Shown: positions 9,716 to 16,182 of the stretch, piece by piece | Position numbering within the stretch: position 1 is the stretch's first letter | Layout of the letters: the number at the start of each line of letters is the position of its first letter | Assembly: GCA_937863915.1 (NCBI GenBank) | Contig: CALMID010000347.1 | Span: 1-17,678, forward strand | DNA from: an uncultured Pseudomonas sp. | Lineage (GTDB): Bacteria > Pseudomonadota > Gammaproteobacteria > Pseudomonadales > Pseudomonadaceae | Direction: 5' to 3' | Length of the DNA: 17,678 nt | Position numbers and translations under genes: made by a program | The notes under the pieces: generated by a model | What the model was told of the DNA's origin: nothing | Seen by the model: only the letters and a program-made list of their open reading frames with translations | The model's database searches: none

Positions 9716-9766
9716 GGCCGGCTCCCTGGGAAGGACAAAAAAGGCCGGCAAGACTAACACAGTCCC

Positions 9767-9898
9767 TCAGCGCTGACGCCGGCAGCGCTCCGAGCAGTAG
9801 CGCACCTCCTCCCAGCAGCGCGCCCACTTGCGCCGCCAGGTAAAGGGCAGTCCGCACACCACACAGGTCTTGCTCGGCAGGTCGGCCTTTTTTATCAC
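9767..9898 (-). CDS. DUF2256 zinc-finger microprotein
   Basis: A 43-residue protein, [15 protein letters not shown] followed by a tryptophan-rich middle and [13 protein letters not shown], recognised as DUF2256. Five cysteines (C12, C15, C28, C35, C39) give CxxC and CxxxC pairs that probably bind one zinc. It is strongly basic. Its function is unknown. DUF2256 genes are often seen beside cryptochrome/photolyase genes, as here. The start is a GTG (9896-9898) whose last two bases join the TGA stop of the photolyase (GTGA overlap), which predicts translational coupling. GGGGAAG lies just upstream. No ATG is available in this frame closer to the conserved part. A nucleic-acid or partner-binding role next to a DNA repair enzyme is inference only. 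Confidence 0.85.
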   Translation of the reverse strand: MIKKADLPSKTCVVCGLPFTWRRKWARCWEEVRYCSERCRRQR

Positions 9899-11454
9899 AG
9901 GGCTTCCCCGGCATCCAGCCGAGCCAGCAGTGCTTCGCCACGTTCCCAGAGTGCCTGCTGCTTGGCCTCGGGCTGGCGATCGAGATTCTTGTAAACCATG
10001 GCCAGGCGATGGTTGCCACCCAGGCGGTCGCGGTGACGCATTAGAAAATGCCAGTACAGGGCATTGAACGGGCAAGCCTGCTCGCCGGTGCTTTCCGTCA
10101 CCTTGTAGGCGCAACTGCGGCAGTAGTCCGACATCCGCTTGATGTACTGGCCACTGGCACAGTAGGGCTTGGAACCGAGATAACCGCCATCGGCATGCAT
10201 CACCATGCCCAGGGTGTTGGGCAACTCGACCCAGTCGAAGGCATCGAGGTACACCGCCAGGTACCAGTCGCACACCTGTTGCGGCGCGATGCCGGCCAGC
10301 AGGGCGAAGTTACCGGTCACCATCAGGCGCTGGATGTGATGGGCATAGGCGTACTCCAGCGTCTGGCCGATGGCCTGGCTCATGCACTTCATCCGCGTCT
10401 GCCCGGTCCAATAGAACTCAGGCAGCGCACGGGTATTGCCGAAGGCATTGCGCGCGGCGTACTCCGGCATGTGCAGCCAGTAGATACCGCGCACATACTC
10501 GCGCCAGCCGATCAGCTGACGAATGAACCCCTCGGCGGCATTCAGCGGCACGCGCCCGGCCCAATAAGCCGCCTCCACGTCCGCACAGAGCCGGCGCAGA
10601 TCGAGCAGGCCGATATTCAGCGCCGCGCTGATGCGTGCATGAAAGAGAAAGGGCTGCCCGGTGGCCATGGCATCCTGATAATCACCAAAGGCCGGCAGCG
10701 CCCGCTCGACAAAGTGCTGCCAGAGCGCCTCCGCCTCGGCATGCGTCACCGGATAGTCGAACGCCTCCAGGCTGCCGTAATGATGAGCGAAGCGCCGACC
10801 GACCAGCGCCAGCACCTCCTGAGTAATCGCATCGTGGGCAAAGCTTCGCGGCGACGGGGCGCTGACACCAGCAGGCAGCGTCTGACGGTTTTCGGCATCG
10901 AAGTTCCACGCGCCGCCCACCGGCGTGCCATCGCCATTCATCAGCAGCCCGCTGCGCTGACGCATCTGCCGGTAGAAGAACTCCATGCGCAGCTGACGCT
11001 TGCCCGCCGCCCAGGCGGCAAACTCGTCACGACTACAGAGAAAGCGCGTATCGACATGCCAGTGAATCGGCAAACCGCTGGACTTCAGCGCCTGCTCCAG
11101 GCGCCATTCACCGCATTCGGTGACATGCACCTCACGCGCCGCCAGCCGCTCAGACCAACGCTGCAGCTCGCCCGGCAGAGAGCCACTGTTGTCCGGGTCT
11201 TCCAGCGACACGTAGTGCACGCAAAAGCCGCGCTGGCGCAGGGTCTCGGCAAAGTGACGCATGGCACTGAAGATCAGCGCGATCTTCTGCGGATGGTGAG
11301 GGACATAGTCGGTTTCGGCCGCCACCTCGGCCAGCAGCACGGCATCCGTGGTCGGATCGAGCACCTGCAGTGAAGGCAGATCGAAACTCAGCTGGTCGCC
11401 CAGAACCAGCGCCAGGCGTCGCACGGCAGAGCCCGGTATATCGTTGCCTGACAC
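9895..11454 (-). CDS. Iron-sulfur bacterial cryptochrome/photolyase (FeS-BCP, PhrB/CryB type)
   Basis: Member of the cryptochrome/photolyase-related family (COG3046) that contains the prokaryotic (6-4) photolyase PhrB of Agrobacterium and CryB of Rhodobacter. These enzymes bind FAD, a lumazine antenna and a [4Fe-4S] cluster and repair UV lesions with light. The N-terminal alpha/beta domain starts [11 protein letters not shown] (13-23), and the C-terminal FAD half contains [15 protein letters not shown] (312-326) and [19 protein letters not shown] (413-431). Four cysteines, C357, C445, C448 and C461, have spacings 88, 3 and 13. As I recall, these equal those of the PhrB cluster ligands (350, 438, 441, 454). 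The length (519) is normal. The start is GTG at 11452-11454, 4 nt after the upstream stop and with a weak ribosome site, so coupling is likely. GTG at 11424 is the alternative. Whether the lesion is (6-4) or another product cannot be read from sequence. Confidence 0.92.
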   Translation of the reverse strand: MSGNDIPGSAVRRLALVLGDQLSFDLPSLQVLDPTTDAVLLAEVAAETDYVPHHPQKIALIFSAMRHFAETLRQRGFCVHYVSLEDPDNSGSLPGELQRWSERLAAREVHVTECGEWRLEQALKSSGLPIHWHVDTRFLCSRDEFAAWAAGKRQLRMEFFYRQMRQRSGLLMNGDGTPVGGAWNFDAENRQTLPAGVSAPSPRSFAHDAITQEVLALVGRRFAHHYGSLEAFDYPVTHAEAEALWQHFVERALPAFGDYQDAMATGQPFLFHARISAALNIGLLDLRRLCADVEAAYWAGRVPLNAAEGFIRQLIGWREYVRGIYWLHMPEYAARNAFGNTRALPEFYWTGQTRMKCMSQAIGQTLEYAYAHHIQRLMVTGNFALLAGIAPQQVCDWYLAVYLDAFDWVELPNTLGMVMHADGGYLGSKPYCASGQYIKRMSDYCRSCAYKVTESTGEQACPFNALYWHFLMRHRDRLGGNHRLAMVYKNLDRQPEAKQQALWERGEALLARLDAGEAL

Positions 11455-11458
11455 GGCG

Positions 11459-11764
11459 CTACCAGGCCGAATTCAGCGAAATGGCCACCCGCAGCGGCTC
11501 ACTGGCCGCCGGCGGCATGCCGCACATCTGATCGTGCACTTCGGCATGCACCAGATAGAAAGGCACAGTCGGCATCTCCTTGAGCAGGTCACGGGCATGC
11601 TCCACCGAACGCAGGTGCAACACCCGTCCCTGATCATCCTTGACCGGCCGCTGGCGGCCACCGACCTTGGCCTCCAGCACATAGGTGCCACCTTCCAGGG
11701 AGATCAGCGCCAGCTCGGCAATCTCACTGTTCAAGGCCAGTTCACGCAATTCGACGAGCTTCAT
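11459..11764 (-). CDS. DUF6482-like small protein, first gene of the photolyase operon
   Basis: A 101-residue protein, MKLVELRELALNSEIAELAL then ISLEGGTYVLEAKVGGRQRP, LHLRSVEHARDLLKEM and VHDQMCGMP. I recognise the pattern as close to DUF6482 proteins of pseudomonads, without certainty. Function is unknown. No signal peptide or membrane segment is seen. The ATG at 11762-11764 is preferred over a GTG three codons upstream, which would sit on top of the AGGTG ribosome site. It starts directly downstream of the TGTACA box cluster, and its stop lies 4 nt before the photolyase GTG, so it leads the operon. Light-inducible expression is inferred from the boxes. Confidence 0.75.
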   Translation of the reverse strand: MKLVELRELALNSEIAELALISLEGGTYVLEAKVGGRQRPVKDDQGRVLHLRSVEHARDLLKEMPTVPFYLVHAEVHDQMCGMPPAASEPLRVAISLNSAW

Positions 11765-11774
11765 GGCACACACC

Positions 11775-11826
11775 TGTACAAGAAATATTCATGTACAACT
11801 ATTGTACAAGCTAGCCAATCTGTACA
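11775..11826 (-). promoter_or_regulatory. Cluster of four TGTACA boxes before the photolyase operon
   Basis: Perfect TGTACA palindromes occur at 11775-11780, 11792-11797, 11803-11808 and 11821-11826, with gaps of 11, 5 and 12 bp. They form two pairs, TGTACA-N11-TGTACA and TGTACA-N12-TGTACA. Four exact copies of a hexamer in 52 bp are far beyond chance. From memory, LitR/CarH-type MerR regulators that sense light with adenosylcobalamin bind TGTACA-type repeats with about 12-bp spacing and repress photolyase genes in the dark in pseudomonads. A TACAAT on the minus strand (11801-11806) overlaps the third box and could be the -10. No -35 is clear. No litR-like gene is in the window. Confidence 0.7.
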
Positions 11827-11849
11827 GATAAAGATTCCAGCAGCCCCAA

Positions 11850-11886
11850 ACAAAACCGCCCGGCGATCTTGCGAAGGCCGGGCGGT
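11850..11886 (-). terminator. Intrinsic terminator of the UPF0114 gene
   Basis: On the minus strand ACCGCCCGGC (11877-11886) pairs perfectly with GCCGGGCGGT (11855-11864) across a 12-nt loop, followed by TTTGTTTG. It begins 18 nt after the UPF0114 stop and isolates the light-box promoter from upstream transcription. Confidence 0.85.
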
Positions 11887-11904
11887 GAGTGGTGCCAGAA
11901 CCGA

Positions 11905-12399
11905 TCAGTGATCGTGCTTGGTCAGCTTGTCCAGATAGCCCATGGCAAAGGCCGACAGCACAAAGGTCATGTGAATGATCACGTACCACTTCAGGTACTC
12001 GGGATCGATGTTCTTGGCATCCATGAACACCTTGAGCAGGTGGATCGAGGAAATCGCCACGATCGAGGCGGCCACTTTCATTTTCAGCGAGCCGGAATCC
12101 ATCTTGCCCAGCCAGCTGAGCTTCTCCTTGCCCTCTTCGATATCCAGCTGTGACACGAAGTTCTCGTAGCCGGAGATCATCACCATCACCAGCAGACCGC
12201 CCACCAGCGCCATGTCGATCAGCGACAGCAGCACCAGAATCAGGTCGGCCTCGGCCATGCTGAACACTGCCGGGAGGATATGGAAAATCTCCTGGAAGAA
12301 CTTCAGGGCCAGCGCCAGCAAGGCCAGCGACAGGCCGAAGTAGATGGGTGCCAGCAACCAGCGCGATGCGTACATGGCGTTTTCGATAAAGCGTTCCAT
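11905..12399 (-). CDS. UPF0114 family inner-membrane protein (YqhA-like)
   Basis: A 164-residue integral membrane protein, the length of E. coli YqhA, recognised as UPF0114 (PA4574 position in P. aeruginosa). Hydrophobic segments are at about 12-34, 52-76, 107-125 and 138-155. The family start [25 protein letters not shown] is cut here to its first residues [20 protein letters not shown], which are conserved. A charged cytosolic-type loop ([19 protein letters not shown]) links the second and third segments, and the C-terminus ends in KHDH. Its biochemical function is unknown. The ATG at 12397-12399 has GGGGGA upstream. It has its own promoter (12430-12457) and terminator, so it is monocistronic. 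A DnaA-box-like repeat lies 75 nt upstream of the ATG. Confidence 0.92.
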   Translation of the reverse strand: MERFIENAMYASRWLLAPIYFGLSLALLALALKFFQEIFHILPAVFSMAEADLILVLLSLIDMALVGGLLVMVMISGYENFVSQLDIEEGKEKLSWLGKMDSGSLKMKVAASIVAISSIHLLKVFMDAKNIDPEYLKWYVIIHMTFVLSAFAMGYLDKLTKHDH

Positions 12400-12429
12400 G
12401 GGGTCCCCCGATGAGCCAAAACTGGCGCG

Positions 12430-12457
12430 AGTATACCCGCGGGAAAGGCTCAGACAA
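12430..12457 (-). promoter_or_regulatory. Sigma70 promoter of the UPF0114 gene
   Basis: On the minus strand TTGTCT (12452-12457, 4 of 6) and TATACT (12430-12435, 5 of 6) are separated by 16 nt. The start would lie near 12424, about 25 nt before the ATG. The proximal end of the DnaA-box-like element (12475) is 17 nt upstream of the -35. Confidence 0.65.
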
Positions 12458-12474
12458 GCCTGCCAGAGGCGTCC

Positions 12475-12513
12475 GCGCTTATCCCCGGCAATTGTGGATA
12501 ACTCTGTGGAGAG
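12475..12513. repeat. DnaA-box-like 39-bp element, copy A
   Basis: Contains TTATCCCCG (12479-12487, 7 of 9 to TTATCCACA), a perfect inverted DnaA box TGTGGATAA (12493-12501) and TGTGGAGAG (12505-12513, 7 of 9). It is 32 of 39 identical to copy B at 12994-13032, with the same order and spacing. It lies upstream of the UPF0114 promoter. Confidence 0.7.
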
Positions 12514-12589
12514 GCTCTGCAGCAAATGCCCTGACGCCCCTCGGCTGCGGCCTGCAGCGCCCTGGTCAAAACAGCAGCAAAGCTGACCG

Positions 12590-12931
12590 TCAGGTCTCTG
12601 GGCGGAACTGACAGTCGCCCAGGTGACGGCCATGTTCGGCCTGCTGCCGGCGCAATTCGGCCTGCAGATGCAGGCGCCAGATGGCGGGACCGGGGCACTC
12701 CCGGTAACCCTGATCGACCAGGTTGGTGGCAATCGCCGCGAGCACCCCTTCGGCCTGCAAAGCCCCGTGGAACGGGCCTTGCGCCTTGATCGCCGACGGC
12801 TGCGCGGCATTCATCCCGGCGGCGCAGAGCAGCGTCCACAGGCCGCGGCCGTCGGCCAGCGGGCGCACTTCGCACTCGATGCGGGTGACGATTCCCAGAC
12901 AATGACGAATCAGGCAGAGGTCACGCGCCAT
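12590..12931 (-). CDS. Cysteine-rich conserved hypothetical protein (PA4575-like position)
   Basis: A 113-residue soluble protein of unknown function, starting [20 protein letters not shown]. It has six cysteines (C6, C11, C20, C36, C79, C107), which is many for its size and could mean metal binding or disulfides. The spacing CxxxxC near the N-terminus is not a motif I can name. The part around residues 60-90 ([20 protein letters not shown] followed by [11 protein letters not shown]) looks like a mixed alpha/beta fold. The ATG at 12929-12931 is preferred because GAGGA lies 8 nt upstream. A longer TTG-initiated frame to 12946 overlaps that site. It sits between the lonB-like gene and the UPF0114 gene, as the unnamed gene PA4575 does in P. 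aeruginosa from memory. Copy B of the DnaA-box-like element lies 62 nt upstream of its start. Confidence 0.75.
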   Translation of the reverse strand: MARDLCLIRHCLGIVTRIECEVRPLADGRGLWTLLCAAGMNAAQPSAIKAQGPFHGALQAEGVLAAIATNLVDQGYRECPGPAIWRLHLQAELRRQQAEHGRHLGDCQFRPET

Positions 12932-12993
12932 GGCGGCAATCCTCAAGGGGTCTGCCTTGAGACTACACCCGCCGACGACGCTGTAGAAGCCTG

Positions 12994-13032
12994 GCGCTTA
13001 TCCACGCCAGCTGTGGATATCTTTGTGGACAG
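12994..13032. repeat. DnaA-box-like 39-bp element, copy B
   Basis: Contains TTATCCACG (12998-13006, 8 of 9 to the DnaA box), TGTGGATAT (13012-13020, 8 of 9 inverted) and TGTGGACAG (13024-13032, 7 of 9). Order and spacing equal copy A, 519 bp away. It lies just upstream of a weak promoter-like pair on the minus strand (TTCTAC at 12983-12988, TGTAGT at 12962-12967, 15-nt spacer). Confidence 0.7.
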
Positions 13033-13119
13033 TACGGGGGCAAGCGCCTCTCAGGCAGGTTTGGCGCGGCCGCCAGCACTTCGCTCAGTGACTGACCAGC
13101 CGCGCCCGGTGACCAGTGG

Positions 13120-15531
13120 TCAGGACGCGTCCGCCTTGTCCTTGCCCTTGTCATCCTCCTCCATACCCAGCTCGGCGATCTCGCGCAGACGGGAAACCAC
13201 CCGGGCATTCACCGAACCCTCGGGGAACACCCCCTGCTCGTCCGGCGTGCCGGCGTCGGTGCCGACCAGCAGCGACAGCGCCTCATCCACCTGGCTGACC
13301 GCGTAGACATGGAACTGCCCAGCGCGCACGGCCTGCAGCACGCGCTCGTCGAGCATCAGGTTGGTGACGTTGGCACGCGGGATGATCACGCCCTGCTCGC
13401 CGGTCAGGCCTCGCGCCTCGCAGAGACGGAAGAAGCCCTCGATCTTCTCGTTGACCCCGCCGACCGCCTGCACCTCGCCGAACTGGTTGATCGACCCGGT
13501 GATGGCAAAGCACTGCTTGAGTGGCGTGCGCGACAGCGCCGAGATCAGGGTGCAGACCTCACCGAGCGAGGCGCTGTCGCCATCGACATAACCGTACGAC
13601 TGCTCCAGCGCGATGCTCGCGGAAATCTCCAGGGGAAACTCCTGGGCGTAGCGGCTGCCCAGGTAGCCGGTGAGGATCATCACGCCCTTGGAGTGGATCG
13701 GCTGGCCGAGATTGACCTCGCGCTCGATGTCGACGATACCGCTGCCGCCCGGGTAGACCGTCGCGGAGATGCGCGCCGGCACGCCGAAGGCCGAGTCGCC
13801 GACCTCCAGCACGGTCAGGCCGTTGCACTTGCCGACGGCCGCGCCCTGGGTGTCGATGAGGATGATGCCGGCCAGCATGTCATCGAGGATGCGCGCCGAG
13901 ACCCGACCGGTGCGGTCGGCCTTGGCCTTCAGCGCCCGCTCGATATGGCCGACATCGGTCAGCGCATCGCCGGCCAGGTGACGAATGAAATCCGCCTCGC
14001 TGACCAGCGTGAACAGATCACCGATCCGCGCCGACAGGCGCCCCTGGTGTTCGGCCAGACGGGCGCTGTAGGTGGCCAGACGCGCTACCGCCGCGCCAGT
14101 GAGCGGGGCCATGCCTTCCTCGCTGGTGCGGGTTTTCAGCAACTGGGCGAACTGCTCCAGGCTCTCGTCGGAGAGGGCGATTTCCTCGTCGAAATCGACC
14201 AGCACGCGGAACATTTCCTGGAAGTCCGGATCGAGGTCCTGCAGGGTGTAATACAGCTCGCGCGAGCCGACGATGACCACCTTGAGCTGCAGTGGCAGTA
14301 CCTGCGGGGTGAGCGTCACGGTGGCCACGCGGCCGAAATCGCCCAGCGGCGACTCCATCTTCAGCTGACGCGAATGCAGGGCACGCTTGAGCGCATCCCA
14401 GACGAAGGGCTCGCTGAGCAGCTTGTCGGCCTCGACGATCAGGTAGCCGCCATTGGCGCGGTGCAGCGCCCCCGGACGCAGCTGGCGGTAGCTGGTGTAG
14501 AGAGCGCCCTGATCGGTGTTGTATTCGATGCGGCCAAACAGGTTGTCGTAGGTCGGGTGCGACTCGAACACCACCGGAGCACCGCCCTGAGCATGGTGGC
14601 CCACCACCAGACTGGGGCTGTAATCCTCTTCCAGGGCACGGCGGCGCTGGGCGTCGCTGCGGTTGTCCTCGACCATCTGGTCGACCACGGTCTTCAGCAG
14701 ATTGACCTGCATGGCCTGCAGGTAGGCGACCACGCTGGCGTTCTCCGCATACCTGGCCGAGAGCGGCGCCAGCAATGGCAGCAGCGCCTGGGTGATGGTC
14801 TCTTCATTGAGCTGACGAAGCTGGTTGCTCGACTCGCGCTTCCATTGCGGCAGGCTGGCCAGCTCTTCGTTGAGCTGTTCCTCCAGCGCGGAAATATCGC
14901 GATGGAAACGCTCGCGCTCGGCCTCCGGCAACTGGGCAAACTCGGCCTCATCCAGCGCCTTGCCGTCCTTCATCGGGGTGAAGGCGATGTTGGCACTGTC
15001 GCGATACAGCGCCACGTCCTTCTCCAGCGAAGCCTTCTCGATGATGTCGAGGGCCTTGTCATAACGCTGGTTGAAGGCGCGGTCGATGGCGTTCTTCTTC
15101 TGCTGGTAGGTCGGGTGCTCAAAGGCCGCCGGGAAGGTACTCAGCAGGTTGTCGATCAGCTGGTTGATGTCGGCAATCAGCTGCGCACCTTCGCCGGGCG
15201 GCAACTGCAGCGCACGCGGCTCGCGCGGATCGTCGAAGTGATTGACGTAGACCCAGTCCGTCGGTGTGGCCAGGCGCTTGGCCTCGGCCTGCAGGTAGCG
15301 TTTGACGAAGGAGAAGCGCCCGGTACCCGGCTCGCCCATGACGTAAACGTTGTAGCCCGCGCGCGGCATCGCCACGCCGAACTGCAGCGCCTCGACGGCG
15401 CGTTCCTGGCCGAGCACGCCGCGAAACGGCTCCAGCTCGTCGGTACTGGTGAAGTTGAACTGGTCGGGGGAGTACGGGCGGGTCAGCTCTTCAGGCTCAA
15501 GCTTGAGAGCGGCAACGGCGGTAGCGGCCAT
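13120..15531 (-). CDS. LonB/YcbZ-type ATP-dependent protease
   Basis: A Lon-family (S16) AAA+ protease of the LonB/LonH type, like E. coli YcbZ and P. aeruginosa PA4576, with 803 residues. A degenerate substrate and AAA region comes first: Walker A GEPGTGR is at residues 66-72, and a Walker B-like GGYLIVEADKLL lies further on. The C-terminal Lon protease domain has the Ser-Lys dyad, S653 in GDSAS and K696 in GGVNEKIEG. The 43-residue distance equals that in E. coli Lon (S679-K722), so it should be active. The C-terminus is charged (MEEDDKGKDKADAS). Soluble and cytoplasmic, no membrane segment. The ATG at 15529-15531 is chosen because AAGGA lies 6 nt upstream. A TTG two codons earlier is the alternative. 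A good promoter candidate lies at 15578-15606. Its substrates are unknown. Confidence 0.93.
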   Translation of the reverse strand: MAATAVAALKLEPEELTRPYSPDQFNFTSTDELEPFRGVLGQERAVEALQFGVAMPRAGYNVYVMGEPGTGRFSFVKRYLQAEAKRLATPTDWVYVNHFDDPREPRALQLPPGEGAQLIADINQLIDNLLSTFPAAFEHPTYQQKKNAIDRAFNQRYDKALDIIEKASLEKDVALYRDSANIAFTPMKDGKALDEAEFAQLPEAERERFHRDISALEEQLNEELASLPQWKRESSNQLRQLNEETITQALLPLLAPLSARYAENASVVAYLQAMQVNLLKTVVDQMVEDNRSDAQRRRALEEDYSPSLVVGHHAQGGAPVVFESHPTYDNLFGRIEYNTDQGALYTSYRQLRPGALHRANGGYLIVEADKLLSEPFVWDALKRALHSRQLKMESPLGDFGRVATVTLTPQVLPLQLKVVIVGSRELYYTLQDLDPDFQEMFRVLVDFDEEIALSDESLEQFAQLLKTRTSEEGMAPLTGAAVARLATYSARLAEHQGRLSARIGDLFTLVSEADFIRHLAGDALTDVGHIERALKAKADRTGRVSARILDDMLAGIILIDTQGAAVGKCNGLTVLEVGDSAFGVPARISATVYPGGSGIVDIEREVNLGQPIHSKGVMILTGYLGSRYAQEFPLEISASIALEQSYGYVDGDSASLGEVCTLISALSRTPLKQCFAITGSINQFGEVQAVGGVNEKIEGFFRLCEARGLTGEQGVIIPRANVTNLMLDERVLQAVRAGQFHVYAVSQVDEALSLLVGTDAGTPDEQGVFPEGSVNARVVSRLREIAELGMEEDDKGKDKADAS

Positions 15532-15577
15532 CGTCAATCCTTGCAGGCGGGCGGCTCAGGGCCGCGGGGATGCCTGC

Positions 15578-15606
15578 ATTCTGCGGTGGCCCCGACGCAC
15601 TGGCAA
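15578..15606 (-). promoter_or_regulatory. Candidate promoter of the lonB-like gene
   Basis: On the minus strand TTGCCA (15601-15606, 5 of 6) and CAGAAT (15578-15583, 4 of 6) are spaced by exactly 17 nt. Transcription would start near 15571, about 40 nt before the ATG. No heat-shock (sigma32) pattern is seen. Confidence 0.5.
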
Positions 15607-15678
15607 GGCGAACGGCAGACTGGCCGCCAGCGCCCGGACAAACCAGACGCGGCGGCTGCGCCTATCTGCCCGTGCGCA

Positions 15679-15993
15679 TCAGTCAGCGCACTTCAGGCAG
15701 CACTCGGCCATCGGCAGCGCTGCCAGGCGGGCGACCTCAATGGCTTCTCCACAACGGGCGCACTCGCCGTAATGGCCGGCCGCCAAGCGCTCACGGGCAT
15801 GCTCAACCTGACGCAGCGCCAACTCGGCCTCAGCCAGCAGGGCCTCCAGCACCTCGTCGTTCTGCCGTTCGCTGGCCTGCTCGGCAAAGTCCTGGGAATG
15901 GCTGCGACCCAGATCGCGGCGAATGGCTTCGGCGCGGCCCCGGTAGTCCGCGGCCAGTTGTTCGAGGGTGGTACGCGGATCGAAAGCGGTCAT
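15679..15993 (-). CDS. DksA/TraR-family C4 zinc-finger protein
   Basis: A 104-residue protein with an N-terminal helical part (about 8-72, rich in Glu, Arg and Ala, likely a coiled coil) and a C-terminal zinc finger. C78-x2-C81 and C99-x2-C102 are separated by 17 residues. An extra C98 sits beside the finger. It belongs to the DksA/TraR family, whose members bind the RNA polymerase secondary channel. The acidic DxxDxA tip of DksA itself is not present (the corresponding stretch reads SERQNDEVLEAL), so it is not the DksA orthologue and its effect on polymerase is open. The ATG has AAGGAG 7 nt upstream. It is divergent from the DUF3015 gene, with an Anr/FNR-like box between. I recall its P. aeruginosa counterpart PA4577 as part of the Anr regulon. 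Confidence 0.9.
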   Translation of the reverse strand: MTAFDPRTTLEQLAADYRGRAEAIRRDLGRSHSQDFAEQASERQNDEVLEALLAEAELALRQVEHARERLAAGHYGECARCGEAIEVARLAALPMAECCLKCAD

Positions 15994-16047
15994 CGCAAGG
16001 CTCCTTCAACAGTTGCCTGCAGTGTGGCTCATCGCCGCAGGCGCGCA

Positions 16048-16061
16048 CTGATTTGCATCAA
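16048..16061. promoter_or_regulatory. Anr/FNR-like box in the divergent DksA-like/DUF3015 region
   Basis: CTGATTTGCATCAA matches the Anr/FNR consensus TTGAT-N4-ATCAA at 9 of 10 fixed positions. It lies within a 6-bp perfect inverted repeat (GATTTG/CAAATC, 16050-16064). Centred at about 16054, it would be at -41.5 for a minus-strand start near 16013, 20 nt before the DksA-like ATG, the classical activating position. A weak -10 (CACACT, 16021-16026) fits this. Confidence 0.65.
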
Positions 16062-16098
16062 ATCCTGTGAGCCTGCGCCGCTGGCAAAAGGCCGGCGC

Positions 16099-16127
16099 TT
16101 GACACTCGCGGACAGAACGAAAATGCT
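16099..16127 (+). promoter_or_regulatory. Candidate promoter of the DUF3015 gene
   Basis: A perfect TTGACA (16099-16104) is followed after 17 nt by AATGCT (16122-16127, 3 of 6). Transcription would start near 16134, giving a leader of about 49 nt. The -10 is poor, so strength is uncertain. Confidence 0.45.
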
Positions 16128-16182
16128 GAAGGCACCGCAAGGCATGACGTCTGCGTTCAAACCAAGAAAAGAGAGATTACCC

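Noticed and set aside
9716..9766. T6 run on the minus strand (9737-9742) after GCCGGCC as a terminator between DUF2256 and fklB
   Set aside because: Only a short self-complementary GCCGGC and a 4-bp stem precede the T run. No stable hairpin with a proper loop can be drawn.
10048..11373. Plus-strand frame of 441 codons opposite the photolyase
   Set aside because: It is an antisense shadow. The minus strand has the conserved iron-sulfur cysteines and FAD-domain motifs.
11789..12457. Minus-strand frame of 222 codons overlapping the UPF0114 gene
   Set aside because: It is out of frame with the membrane protein, has no ribosome site and runs through the terminator and light-box region.
12475..13032. 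A replication origin at the DnaA-box-like elements
   Set aside because: There are only six boxes in two small groups, no AT-rich unwinding region, and none of dnaA, dnaN, gyrB or rpmH nearby. A titration or regulatory role is more likely than oriC.
13063..13123. GGCGCGG/CCGCGCC and CTGACCA/TGGTCAG inverted repeats downstream of the lonB-like gene as its terminator
   Set aside because: The stems are short, the loops long, the second pair overlaps the stop codon, and there is no T tract on the minus strand.
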